The position numbers and the translations under genes are program-made. From contig CAJINV010000010.1 in NCBI GenBank assembly GCA_905178155.1, positions 1,633,182 to 1,697,181 of the forward strand: a stretch of 64,000 nucleotides of DNA, read 5' to 3'. Positions 54,781 through 64,000 of this stretch are shown in pieces. The notes under the pieces are model-generated. The model did not search any database. It was not told the origin of the DNA and saw nothing but the letters and a program-made list of their open reading frames with translations. Source of the stretch: Amoebophrya sp. A120 (Eukaryota > Sar > Dinophyceae > Syndiniales > Amoebophryaceae). The number at the start of each line of letters is the position of its first letter. Positions within the stretch are counted from its first letter, which is position 1.

Positions 54781-55152
54781 AGGGAAGGATGGAAACAAGC
54801 TGTCCGCCGGAGTAATGTTCAGCTCTAGCTGTGTTTTGCCGCGATGTCGCGGTGTCGTTGCGGTTGGTGTTGTAATGGTACTCCGTGGAGCGCGTGTTCC
54901 GTGATGATTGTTGAGACAGAATTCGCGACGCCATTGCGTCTTTCCTTTCATTCTTTTTTTCCACATGTGTTCGCTTTTCGAATTCCTTCAAGTGGCTGGG
55001 GTTTGGTTGGTATCTATGAATATGCAGGGCGGCCGTGGTCTGTTCTCGCGGCCGAAGGAGCGAGCGTTGTTGTGCGCACAATTTCAGCGGCCGCCGGTCG
55101 GGGCCGCACATGCAACAGCAACAGGCAAGCCTTTCTGATTCAAAAGAAAGAT

Positions 55153-58100
55153 ATGAAAAAAATGCCGCCCACGATCTGTCGTCGCTCGCACGCGCCCGAC
55201 CGACCCTGGCGAGCCTATCTCGTGCCTGCCTTTGTCCTGTGGGTCCAATGTGTCGAAATTTCCCGCTCCGGAACATCAACCCTCGCCCGTGCAGAAGAGG
55301 GTGCCGCCGCTGCACCAGTACCCTCACGACAGGCGTCAAGCGCTGAGTCTCCTCCACCACCTGGAACTCCCACCACCAGCAACACCAACAGCATCTCCCC
55401 CCAGGAGCAGTACATCAACCATTGTATGGCGGTTCACGATCAGGTGGATGAGGATTATCGAGCGGTGTATTGCGCAACGAGACAAGCGATAGATCAAATC
55501 AACAAGCACAACCTGGAGGTGGAGAACCAAGAACACGCAGCGGCGCAGCTACAGACACAAGCTGCTGCTAGTTCTGATGCAGCTGGAGCAGGAACTTCTT
55601 CTTCACCAGCGGTGACACAACATCAAGTAGCCCCAAATACGAAACCAAGACCCGCCAGTACAACTCCTAGACAGCACCTCGTGATCCTGGATTTCTTCCT
55701 CGGCTGGGGCGGGTACATGCAGGCGATCTGGCGCGCTTTGGCCGACGCCAACATGGTATGGAATGGAAATATGTCTGGGTCTGGAAGATTGCGAGATTTG
55801 TCATGCTTGTCTGGCATGACCAAAAAGTTTGTGATGCGTCTCCAAGAAGAGACCCTTTTGCCTGTCATGCAAAAACGCTGTTTGTCATGCGAAAAACGCA
55901 ACACAAAGAAGTGCAGATATTTCTCATGCTTGGTTGTGCATTACAGAGCATTCACTATTCCCAACGCAGCATTACATATAAAGTGTTGTACAACACAGAT
56001 GACAGATGAAACAGATGACACAGATGATACAGATGACCAACTTTGCGAATTTTGTTGAGGGGCTTTTTTTGGTCATCTGTGTTCACAGATGACGAGCATT
56101 CGAACAGCGAAAACCGGAGCCCCAAAATCAAAAACAAAAGAAACAAAAAAGAGAGCCGGCTCGCCAGCGCCGCCGAGAAAGTGCGCGCGCTTTCACGGGG
56201 GGAGCAGATGGAGCAGCAACACCGCGGCCATAGGCCCCACCCTATGGGCCGATGCGCCAGCATTCCCAATGGCAAAGGTACGAGCACGACTGTGCTGCGC
56301 AGGTACGCCGATAGCTAGGCGGTGCCGTGCGCTGCACCTGCACGCCTCGAACAGATTCTGGCGAGGAATAGGGTAGACCGACGACGTTCCGCCTCATTCC
56401 AAGTCTCTGGCTCCGCCCAAGAAATGGCGAATGAAGTGCGGGCCGTCATCTGTCATCTGTGCCTTTTTTTTTGCTTCCCGTCGAAATTTCGTCATCTGTG
56501 TCATCTGTTCATCTGTACCTTCGTCATCTGTGCCAGCCCCCCCTTATACAACAGCCTATTACAAGTTTCCAGACCCAGACACTTTTGCATTTGATACATG
56601 GACGGCTCGAACAATCTGCAGAAAAACGTTCTCTACGCGGGTTTCGAAACGGAAAGGTGGAACGTGGAGACGCTGGTGCTGCAGAAAGTCGCGGAGCTGT
56701 GTCAGGCGATGCATATGACACTGCACAACCCCCTCTCCTCCGGCTCATTTGTCATGCAAAATACCAAATCCACCCTTTCCATCTTGGAACTTTTTGCATG
56801 ACAAGTTCTGGCAGCTCAAGCAGAACTACAATATCCTGGGTGAATTTGTTATGCAAAACCTGCACTCTTGCCGACGCTTGTATTGCTACTCATGCCATTG
56901 CAAATGAGGGGCAGTTCGAGTTGTGCACGTTCATAATGCAGAACCAGGCGAAAGAAGCGGAAAACCAGTACGGGTTTGCGTTCCACGAAAACCACGGCGT
57001 GATCAATGTGATATGCACTGCAAAAGTATAATATCGCAATCGTAGTCTTTGCTCTTATGCATGACAAATTTCTTTCCTAGGCTAAAACAGCATTACAGCT
57101 TTCATTTGTAATGCTGAGCTAATTTGTAATGCCATTTAAACTACATGTGCGATGCTTTTGCATTCCAAATTTGAACACGGAGTGCAACGTCACTTTCGTC
57201 GACGGCTCGACCGGGGGGCTATCCTGTGCAAAAGTATCGTACTCGTATAAATGCAGGTCTTGCATTACAAATTTCTTTATCAAGGCAAATCAGCATTACA
57301 AATTTTATTTCTCATGCTGAAAAAACTTGTAATGCATTTGTACAAGTACGATACTTTTGCAGTTCATAGGGGCTGCCAAGGGTGGACTCCGTGCAGGAGT
57401 ACTTCGGCCAGTTCATGCTGGCGAAAGAACCGCCTCCTGGCACTAGCGATAGTAGCGCAGCGGATGTTTGTGGTGGAGATGCTGGACGATCGCAACTACA
57501 CTCTGCCGAAGATAAAGATCCGGTCGCCGCTCTGATGCCGCAGAACCTGCTACCGAGACAGCAAGCAGCTTTACGCACCGCCGACGGGATGCGAACCGAT
57601 AGGAAATCCTTCGCGGACGTGACTCACCATCCAGCACGGAATATGCATTGCAAATGCGCCTGCGTCTGGAAACTTGTGATGCTGGTTGGCGAATTATGAG
57701 GACGTAGTCAAAAGGGACGGCTCAGCATGACAAGTTTCTAACTTGTTGGTAGGTGTTGTCTACTCTGCATGACAAACACCGTTTCTGCATGACACAAAGG
57801 CTGGGCTTTCCTTTTGCTTTTGGGCAACGTCGTGCATCGCAGCCTTGGGAGTCATGCTCGGCGAGGGAGCATGGTAAATCCTGCACTCTTCCAGACGCAC
57901 AGACATATTTGGAATGCATACGGAATCTGCTCCGCCAGGTGATCCCCGAGGCGGTGAAACGGCACATCCACGACGTGCGCGTGGTAGCGACTGACACATT
58001 AGAGGGGCCTGCAGACGGAATGGCGATTTTGACACGAGATCCCTCAGGAGATGAAGCTGCGACGTGTAGTACATCACCTTCTACGGCAACATCAATTTCG

Positions 58101-59849
58101 AAAAATACTGACAAAGCACCACTACCCCCTCCACCTCCCCCGCCGCTTCAAAAGCTGATCGAGGAGAGCATCAACTACCAAATCCAGACGGTTTTGCGAC
58201 GAAGGAAAGACGAAACCATATGCCGTCCTCCAATTTTACATTCTCAACTGTTACTTACATGAATTTGTAATGCAAAAACGGCGAAAGTGAAAGGGGGAAG
58301 GTTGCGCCTTTTGCATTACAGATTTGGCACAGATTCAGATGCTGTTTAGCCATTCGGATATTTGTCATGCGAAGCAGCTTAATCGTGGCGATCTTGGTGG
58401 TAAATTTGCACGACAAATCATGTGACAGTTGAGAATGTAACAGTTAAGAACGCCATAAAGCACTACGGCCACCTACGAAGACGCGAGTTACCAGGTGACC
58501 AGCCCGCAGGTATCAAAGAGAAAAATCCCCCCTCCCCATATCGAACAGGTACAGTCCGGAAATTTGTGTTGCTGATTTGAGGTCACAAATCGCATTTGTC
58601 TTGCAAGAAGACAAGGGTAGAAGCTTCCGCCCCATTATGGAAGCGATTTGTCATGCTGTGAGACCTAAAAGGGAGCCGCTTGCCATGCTGCACAACTAGA
58701 ACCATACGCCCCTACCTAGCCTGGGGATCTGGCCGCAATGCCTCTCTGCAATACAAACCTGATTTGTGTACTCAAATACAGCATCACAAATTTCGTTTTC
58801 GATATGGGGAGGGGGGATTTTTCCTTTTGATACCAGGCCGGGCAGATCGACGCGTTTTTGATTTGGGGCGCCGCGTATCCGATGTTGCTGTCCGAAAAGT
58901 TAGGGCCGAATAGCTACAACTCCGTGGGGCCGAGGTATTCCGACGGGGAACGAGCCATGATCCAAGATCTTTTGAAATTGTCCTACCAATTTGCGCACGT
59001 CGCGCAGGTATGCAAGGGGCTGCGGAGTGTCGCCGGGAGTACAAATGGAAACGCGACCTCTTCTTCCACTACGAATGAGAAATCAGCATCACAGAGTGTC
59101 ACTGCTGCCGTTCCTCCAATAGACGTGAAGATCCTGACGTTTTTCGACGCGCCAAGTGCGATGGCGCCGGAGTGGAGCTTGTTAGAGAAATTCTGCAGTC
59201 CGGATTTTGTGTATTTGAACAACATAAACTTACCAAACCACCCCGGGTGGATCCACGAGAGGCTAACCATATGCAATGCAAAAGCATCGTACTAGTAAGA
59301 ATTGCAATGCGAATTGGCTCAGCGTTACAAATAGTAATTTGTAATGCGGATTTCGATTTCCCTTGATCGCTAGATTTGTAATGCATGACTGCGATGAGTA
59401 CGAGTACGATACTTTTGCAGTGCATAAACCAGGATGAGAAGGAACCCAGACGGGACGGAGAGGAGTAGATACAAAGAGATCTACCGTGGGGAATTATGAA
59501 TGGCAAAAATGTCTGGGTCGGGAAGATTGCAGCTTGTCATTGTAAATCTGAAGCATGCAAAAATCTGTGTTGCATGAGTGCCAAAAGCTGTAAACTTTTG
59601 CCCAAGTTGGAAGGGAGTTTCTCATGCAGGATAGGCATGACAGAGACCTCGCAGAGTCTGTCATGCTACGTCCCGCATTCCAGACCTCATGGGTCATGAA
59701 AAATCTGCATGACAAGTCTACACTTTTCCAGACCCAGACACTTTTGCACTTGATAGGAATACCCGGATAGCGATGCGTTCGAGTCCGGGGATATGGTCAG
59801 GGGGGAGTTGTACGGGAAAAGATTGTATGCGGTGCTAATGAAAGAGTAA
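55153..59849 (+). CDS. Secreted or lumenal protein of unknown function, split by nine introners
   Basis: Exons 55153-55756, 56602-56713, 56941-57011, 57175-57219, 57374-57641, 57926-58218, 58463-58510, 58838-59269, 59432-59494 and 59761-59849 join to 674 residues. All nine introns are introners; none is GT-AG. The N-terminus is basic, then hydrophobic (AYLVPAFVLWVQC, about 24-36), fitting a signal peptide. A Ser/Pro/Thr-rich linker and a Gln/Ala-rich stretch follow. Later parts look globular: LDFFLGWGGYMQAIWRALADANMDG, FLIWGAAYPMLLSEKLG and TFFDAPSAMAPEWSLLEKF, with proline-rich and low-complexity linkers between. I do not recognise the family. The frame is also open upstream to 54844, but the ATG at 55153 precedes the signal-like segment. 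Confidence 0.72.
55757..56596. mobile_element. Introner, family B, enlarged by a nested insertion
   Basis: Starts TATGGAATGGAAATATG and ends CACTTTTGCATTTGATA with CCAGACCCAGAC; identical CATGG flanks. It is about three times the usual length because another element sits inside it. Confidence 0.85.
55977..56557. mobile_element. Nested element with ACAGATGA-repeat arms
   Basis: Inserted in the family B introner between two ATTACA copies. The left arm carries GTTGTACAACACAGATGACA and several ACAGATGA units. The right arm carries their reverse complement (TCATCTGT repeats) and ends TTATACAACAGCC. A palindrome TCATCTGTGTTCACAGATGA lies near 56073. No coding capacity is recognised. Confidence 0.65.
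56714..56935 (+). mobile_element. Introner, family C, forward
   Basis: TATGACACTGCACAACCCCC...GAGTTGTGCACGTTCATA; identical ATGCA flanks. Confidence 0.87.
57012..57169 (-). mobile_element. Introner, family A, reverse
   Basis: TATGCACTGCAAAAG...GATGCTTTTGCATTCCAAA, right end degenerate; flanks TGTGA/TTTGA. Confidence 0.82.
57220..57368 (-). mobile_element. Introner, family A, reverse
   Basis: TATCCTGTGCAAAAGTATCG...CTTTTGCAGTTCATA; identical GGGGC flanks. Confidence 0.9.
57642..57920. mobile_element. Introner, family B variant
   Basis: TATGCATTGCAAATGCGCC...GACATATTTGGAATGCATA with TGCGTCTGG/CCAGACGCA arms; identical CGGAA flanks. Confidence 0.88.
58219..58457. mobile_element. Introner, family J
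   Basis: TATGCCGTCC, then ACATTCTCAACTGTTAC mirrored by GTTGAGAATGTAACAGTTAA; right end GCCATA; flanks AACCA/AAGCA. Confidence 0.8.
58511..58832. mobile_element. Introner, family F
   Basis: TATCAAAGAGAAAAATCCCC...ATTTTTCCTTTTGATA; flanks GCAGG/CCAGG. Interior closely matches the copy at 36653. Confidence 0.87.
59270..59426 (+). mobile_element. Introner, family A, forward
   Basis: TATGCAATGCAAAAGC...CTTTTGCAGTGCATA; identical AACCA flanks. Confidence 0.9.
59495..59755. mobile_element. Introner, family B
   Basis: TATGAATGGCAAAAATG...CACTTTTGCACTTGATA; identical GGAAT flanks. Unspliced, its TGA would end the protein early. Confidence 0.9.
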
Positions 59850-61570
59850 CAACGAATTAGTTGTAGTAAATTTTGAAGATCAACAACAGCTTCAGCGCAA
59901 TCGTGCCAGTCCCACTCCCATTTCGCCTTACAAATTCAAATACGTGCTCAGCTCAATGCTCAATCCTCGCACTTCGAGGAGACGACGGGAAAGACTAAGA
60001 CTCGACCTACTGTTACAAAACCAAAATGTATTTCGCGAAATATTGCAAAGTTGTGAACGTATCCGGGGTTCTTCACTACCAAGCTCGCTTGTGCGGCATG
60101 GAGGTGAGAGCTTGTGCTGTGAATTTGTGTAAGATCTTAGCACCAAACGCAATGTCTGTGTCGACAGTTAATGTTAAAGTTGTAACACCGGACATCATAA
60201 GTTGAAAAGCAGACTCATTTCAGAGTCTTGTCATCCTCCCTCAATGGTATTGTCTTTCTGTTCCGCGCTCTGTGCCTTCGGCGTGCTGTTTTCTTTGTGC
60301 CATGTGCTCAAGAGAGCTGCCGTGGGCCAGCTAGAGTTGTTGCTTCGACGACACCCGAGAAGGAAAAGGCATGAAAAAAAAACGAAGGAGAGAGTGGCCG
60401 AGGGATGAAATATGACTACACCAGGTACTTGAAGATGAGTTGCGTCAAGATCAATAAAAAATACGGTGAGCGAGGCACGACCGAGTATCAGCAATGCCTT
60501 CAATCCTGAGGACGAGGCTCCTTGTTTTCTATAGAATTTACTTCACATTTAGCGCGCAGATAAATTTTTTGTTTTTCGTCTTTTGAATAAATAGCAAAAA
60601 GCATTTACGTCCTCAAGGAGGGGAACGAATCCCGCGCGGTGTTTGTGTTGGCGCACGTTGCTGGTGTTGTGTGTTGGGACGCCGGCAATATCGCGGCAGC
60701 TGTAACTGCGCCAGGAGAAAGGTCGAGGGAACACTGCGCCCGAGACAGCCAAGCCCGCAACAGAGACTCATCCGCATCAATGTCTTGCCCGCGATGATCA
60801 GCTGCGTAGCGGTGGAGCATCGGCGGCCCCAGTGGTCGCTAGACCGATTCCGGGCGAGTCGAGCAGCCGTCGCCCTCTGCACCAGCACAAGTCGTTTAAC
60901 GGCAGGCAACAAACTCGGAGGACGACGAGGCAGCAAACGCTGAAGCGCGCAAAGATGACGCGGCGGAACTCGACGAAGCCGAACGCAAGGCCGAATCGGA
61001 CGCCGTCAGTACCTCCCTCGACAATCGGCACCGCGCCCCCTGGCGTGGCCCCATCGCCCCAAAACTGCGGGCCCGCGGATGCCCGGCGCCGGCTTCCCTG
61101 GTAGCTGCGCCTATTTCACACGCCCTGCGCGTGAGAATTGGGCGCGGCAGCGCCAACTTTCTCGGCATATGCCGCCGCCCGGCGAATGGGGCGGGTTTCG
61201 CTACATAGAAGGCGCCGCACGATCAGAAACATACGCGGCCCGGGCCCCCGCGCAGCGGCGCGGGCCTGTGTTCCATTGTGTATGAAGGCGCCCGGACCTC
61301 GGCAGATGCGCGGACCATTTTTGGGGGCGCGCGCGTATAGTCATAACGACACACCACGCCGCCATGCCCATGGCGAAAGGAAAGGACGCCAACATGTCGC
61401 GCGACATTTATTGACGGGAATACAACAACGACAAGCTGCCGGGATGAACATCCTGAACCAAAAAAATATATCCACACCTTCCTAGAACGAAGATTAGATT
61501 GGCTCCGACCATTTTCCCTTCTGCTTGATTCAAAATAGAGATTCGAGAATAGTACCAATGAGTCGGAGCG
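59850..61570. other. Intergenic, GC-rich from about 60,600 to 61,500
   Basis: No gene recognised. A short acidic, Ala-rich frame near 60910-61080 (contains DDEAANAEARKDDAAEL) could be an exon or gene relic, but has no visible start or splice partner. Confidence 0.4.
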
Positions 61571-62640
61571 TGGTCCATTCATAACAAATATTTTTTGCGA
61601 TAGAGATAATTACAGATCCAGATACTTCTCCAACATCATCATCCATGAATTCTTGGAAAAAATCAATGATTGAAAGATCTAATTATCCTGAGAAAAAAGA
61701 CGATTGATATATATGAATTTTCCTCTCTCCTCACAAACATAAGGATCTTGGATCCGATCATTGACATCTTTCTTTCTTTCTATATGGTATCAAGAGATGG
61801 ATGATTGATGAAAATGATCATATAATTTTTTCTTTCTCGAATCTCGAATTCTTTAGAAAATTCTCTCATCTTCATATCAGATAAAAAATGGAAAGAAATT
61901 TCAGAGAAGATAAATTCATTATAAAATGGAGATTTTTTTTTTCTCGAATCCCGAATTCTTCAGAAAATTTTCAATATTAAAAATATTTCATCTTCGAATC
62001 AGATATCCATTCGAAATCATGAAAAAAATATGAAGAAATTGGAGAGAAAATAAAGAATTATAAAACATATTTAGAATCTTCTTCAGGAGATCTCATCGAT
62101 ATCATCCATTTTCATTAGATTTTTTCTGATATATTCGCATTATAGGATTCATAGATGATTCGATGAAAAATTCCTGTTATTCTAAAAGATCTAGATCTCA
62201 GATTCAGATAGATAATGTAATCAGATCGATAGATGATATTATTGAGAGAAAATGAAAGAAAAGAAATACACCATAAAATTTCGATATCAATCTATCAATC
62301 CATGATTGATTTCCGAAAGAGAAAATATATTCAATGAGATATTGTATCCAAACAACCAAAAGAAAATCTTCAATCATCTCGAGAATGATACACCACACAA
62401 TTTCATACATATATCAATCATTCGAGATTCCATCTCTAATTGCAGAAAAAAGATTCAGATATTGGATGAGGGAAGAGTCAATTTGTGTAGAATCAATTGT
62501 GTCATACAACCAGAGAAAAATAATCTTCATGGATCTTGAGCAAGATACACCACGAAATTTCGATATCACTCCAGATTCCATCCATAATTGATTCCAGAAA
62601 GAGAAAACAAATTAACACACAACGCATTGTTTTTCATACA
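61570..62640. other. AT-rich repeat island
   Basis: About 1 kb of very AT-rich DNA, unlike any other part of the window, built from degenerate repeats (TCTCGAATC, AATTCTT.AGAAAAT, GATATCA). No gene supported. Confidence 0.6.
62260..62615 (+). repeat. Degenerate tandem repeat, about 120-160 bp unit
   Basis: Three related copies start near 62262, 62386 and 62544, each containing ATACACCA, an AATTTC(G/A)ATA block, ATTCCAT or ATCCATG, then ATTGATT or similar and GAAAGAGAAAA in at least two copies. Confidence 0.55.
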
Positions 62641-62875
62641 ATCTCTTTCCGAATCCGAGGCCAACATTATTTAACGAAGTCCACATTTCTTCATGTTCAT
62701 CCATGTGTAACATATGCACTCGGTCGTCTGGTTTGTGGTTGGTTTTCTTGTGTTCTCTCCATCGCTTTATTTTGGTCCTGGTGTAGCGTCCATCATCAAA
62801 TGTTGTGGTCTACAATTTTCATCTCGAAATTGAAAAACTTGTTCTTCTCAAAACGAAAAAAAATCGCTCATTCCT

Positions 62876-64000
62876 TCACCTCCGCTCTCTCCTCTCAGCA
62901 TCCCGTCCGCGTGACCCGTATTGCCGGTTTCCACCACCGCGTTCCTCTCCACCTCCCCGCTGTGGTCCACCACCAGCTCCTCTATCCCGACTCCGACTCC
63001 GGTGGCTGTGCAACGGCCGCGCCCTAGGCGAATGGTGGTCCACTCGCGGTGGGGTCTTGTGGTGAAATTTCGTGTCCCTCGGCAGCGCAGCCGATCGCCG
63101 GTCCGAGATGGATTCTTGCGCCCGGACGGGTTGCAAAGTGGTAGTTGTCCTGCCGCGAGAGTCGTTGGCTTTATTTCGACGACCGCGGCTGTCGTTGCGC
63201 CGACCACGATCGCGGCGTCCCCGACTGTCGTTCTTGTTCCTGCTCGCGGGCGGCAGAGCACTCGGGCCACCTCCCCGCGATGATGTCGCATTATTATCCG
63301 GCGCATGCGACCCACTTGCACCACCTCCTGCTCCGTTCCTTGACTTGCCCTGGTCCTTCCCGGCGGAAAAATCTTCTTCTGAATCAGATTCAGAGGAAGA
63401 ACTGGACTCACTCGATGAACTTTCCTCCTCTTCCGACTCTTCTTTCTGCAGCAGGTTCAATTCTTGCTGTAACTTCTTCAATTTCGAGTTCACTAATTTC
63501 GATCGCTTCATCTCCTTCTGCCGTTTTTTTTCCGCTTTTTTCTGGTTCTTTTTCTCCTTCTTCAACCGCTTTTTCTCTCGTTTTTCCTCCTTTTTTTTCT
63601 TCTTCAATTCCTCCTTTTTCTTCGCCCGCTCCAAGGATTGATCTCGTTTTTCGATGACTTTCCGCTGGATCAATTCCTCGTCCTTCAACATTTTCATCCA
63701 GTTATCCAGTGCAAAAGTAATATCGCACTCGTACTAATCGCAGTGATGCATCAGAATTCTAGATGTTAAGAGAAATCCGCATTACAGATTCAATTTGTAA
63801 TGCTGAGCCAATTTGAATTGCAATTCATACTTAGTGCGATACTTTTGCAATGCATACCAGTGCTTCATCTCCTTGGCCAATGCGATCGCCATCTTCACGC
63901 CATCCAACGTTGGGGAGAGAACCCGCTCCACGGATTCCAACTGCTTCACAATCGCCTCGCCCTGACGGATGATCGGGGACCGGTACTTGTACTCTAATGG
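62876..64000 (-). CDS. Lysine-rich coiled-coil and RS-rich protein, C-terminal part
   Basis: Minus strand, partial at the right edge. Exons 63862-64000 and 62876-63702 give 321 residues plus a stop. Order of parts: a folded-looking start (SPIIRQGEAIVKQLESVERV), a Lys/Glu-rich coiled coil (EELKKKKKEEKREKKRLKK), an acidic-Ser patch (ESEEEESSSSESSSSSESDS) and a long Arg/Ser/Gly/Asp tail rich in SRGR and SRSRDRG. This composition is typical of nuclear RNA-processing proteins, so a splicing or mRNP role is plausible but is inference. No specific family is recognised. The intron is a family A introner. Confidence 0.65.
63703..63856 (-). mobile_element. Introner, family A, in the minus-strand gene
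   Basis: Plus-strand ends TATCCAGTGCAAAAG and CTTTTGCAATGCATA; identical CCAGT flanks. The interior is reversed on the plus strand, hence forward relative to its host gene. Confidence 0.88.

Noticed and set aside
60910-61080. Acidic Ala-rich frame
   Set aside because: No start, no splice partner; kept only as a note in the intergenic entry.

Overview
The window reads as nuclear DNA of a protist, most likely a dinoflagellate-lineage parasite of the Amoebophrya (Syndiniales) type. No bacterial operons, rRNA or tRNA genes are visible. Seven genes have usable models: a tiny secreted protein, RPB11, an alternative NADH dehydrogenase (NDH-2), Tudor-SN, a giant EF-hand membrane protein, a GH20 beta-hexosaminidase and a secreted protein of unknown function. 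A partial gene lies at each end. The organism call is inference from intron type and gene content.

The dominant signal is introners. I count 51 short elements (about 100-320 bp, one of 840 bp), each placed inside a reading frame. Each starts TATG or TATC, ends CATA or GATA (rarely degenerate), has terminal inverted repeats and is flanked by a 5-bp direct repeat. In 33 of 51 the two repeat copies are identical by my reading. Removing the element plus one repeat copy restores the frame every time, although the boundaries are not GT-AG. At least ten terminal-repeat families (called A-J here) are present, and families A, C and D occur in both orientations. Only 12 GT-AG introns coexist with them (2 in NDH-2, 7 in Tudor-SN, 3 in the giant gene). 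Spliced models come out as whole numbers of codons: NDH-2 532 aa, Tudor-SN 952 aa, giant protein 4,053 aa, hexosaminidase 1,096 aa, unknown secreted protein 674 aa.

Layout: 1-3.5 kb holds a partial gene, the tiny secreted gene and a diverged duplicate of the first gene's 3' end. 3.5-5.9 kb is a GC-rich block containing a 1.07-kb element with perfect 33-bp inverted ends. 6.4-6.9 kb is intronless RPB11. 9.0-11.6 kb is NDH-2 and 14.5-19.2 kb Tudor-SN. 19.7-25.9 kb is GC-rich, gene-poor repeat DNA with a tandem duplication. 26.95-46.2 kb is the 34-exon giant gene. 47-49.1 kb is GC-rich. 49.2-52.8 kb is the hexosaminidase, 53.3-54.8 kb is GC-rich and 55.2-59.8 kb is the unknown secreted gene, cut only by introners. 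60.6-61.5 kb is GC-rich, 61.6-62.6 kb is a very AT-rich repeat island, and a minus-strand lysine/RS-rich gene runs off the right end.

The genes do not form a pathway. They are ordinary eukaryotic genes (transcription, respiration, RNA processing, glycan breakdown, calcium binding) that share the same invasive introns.
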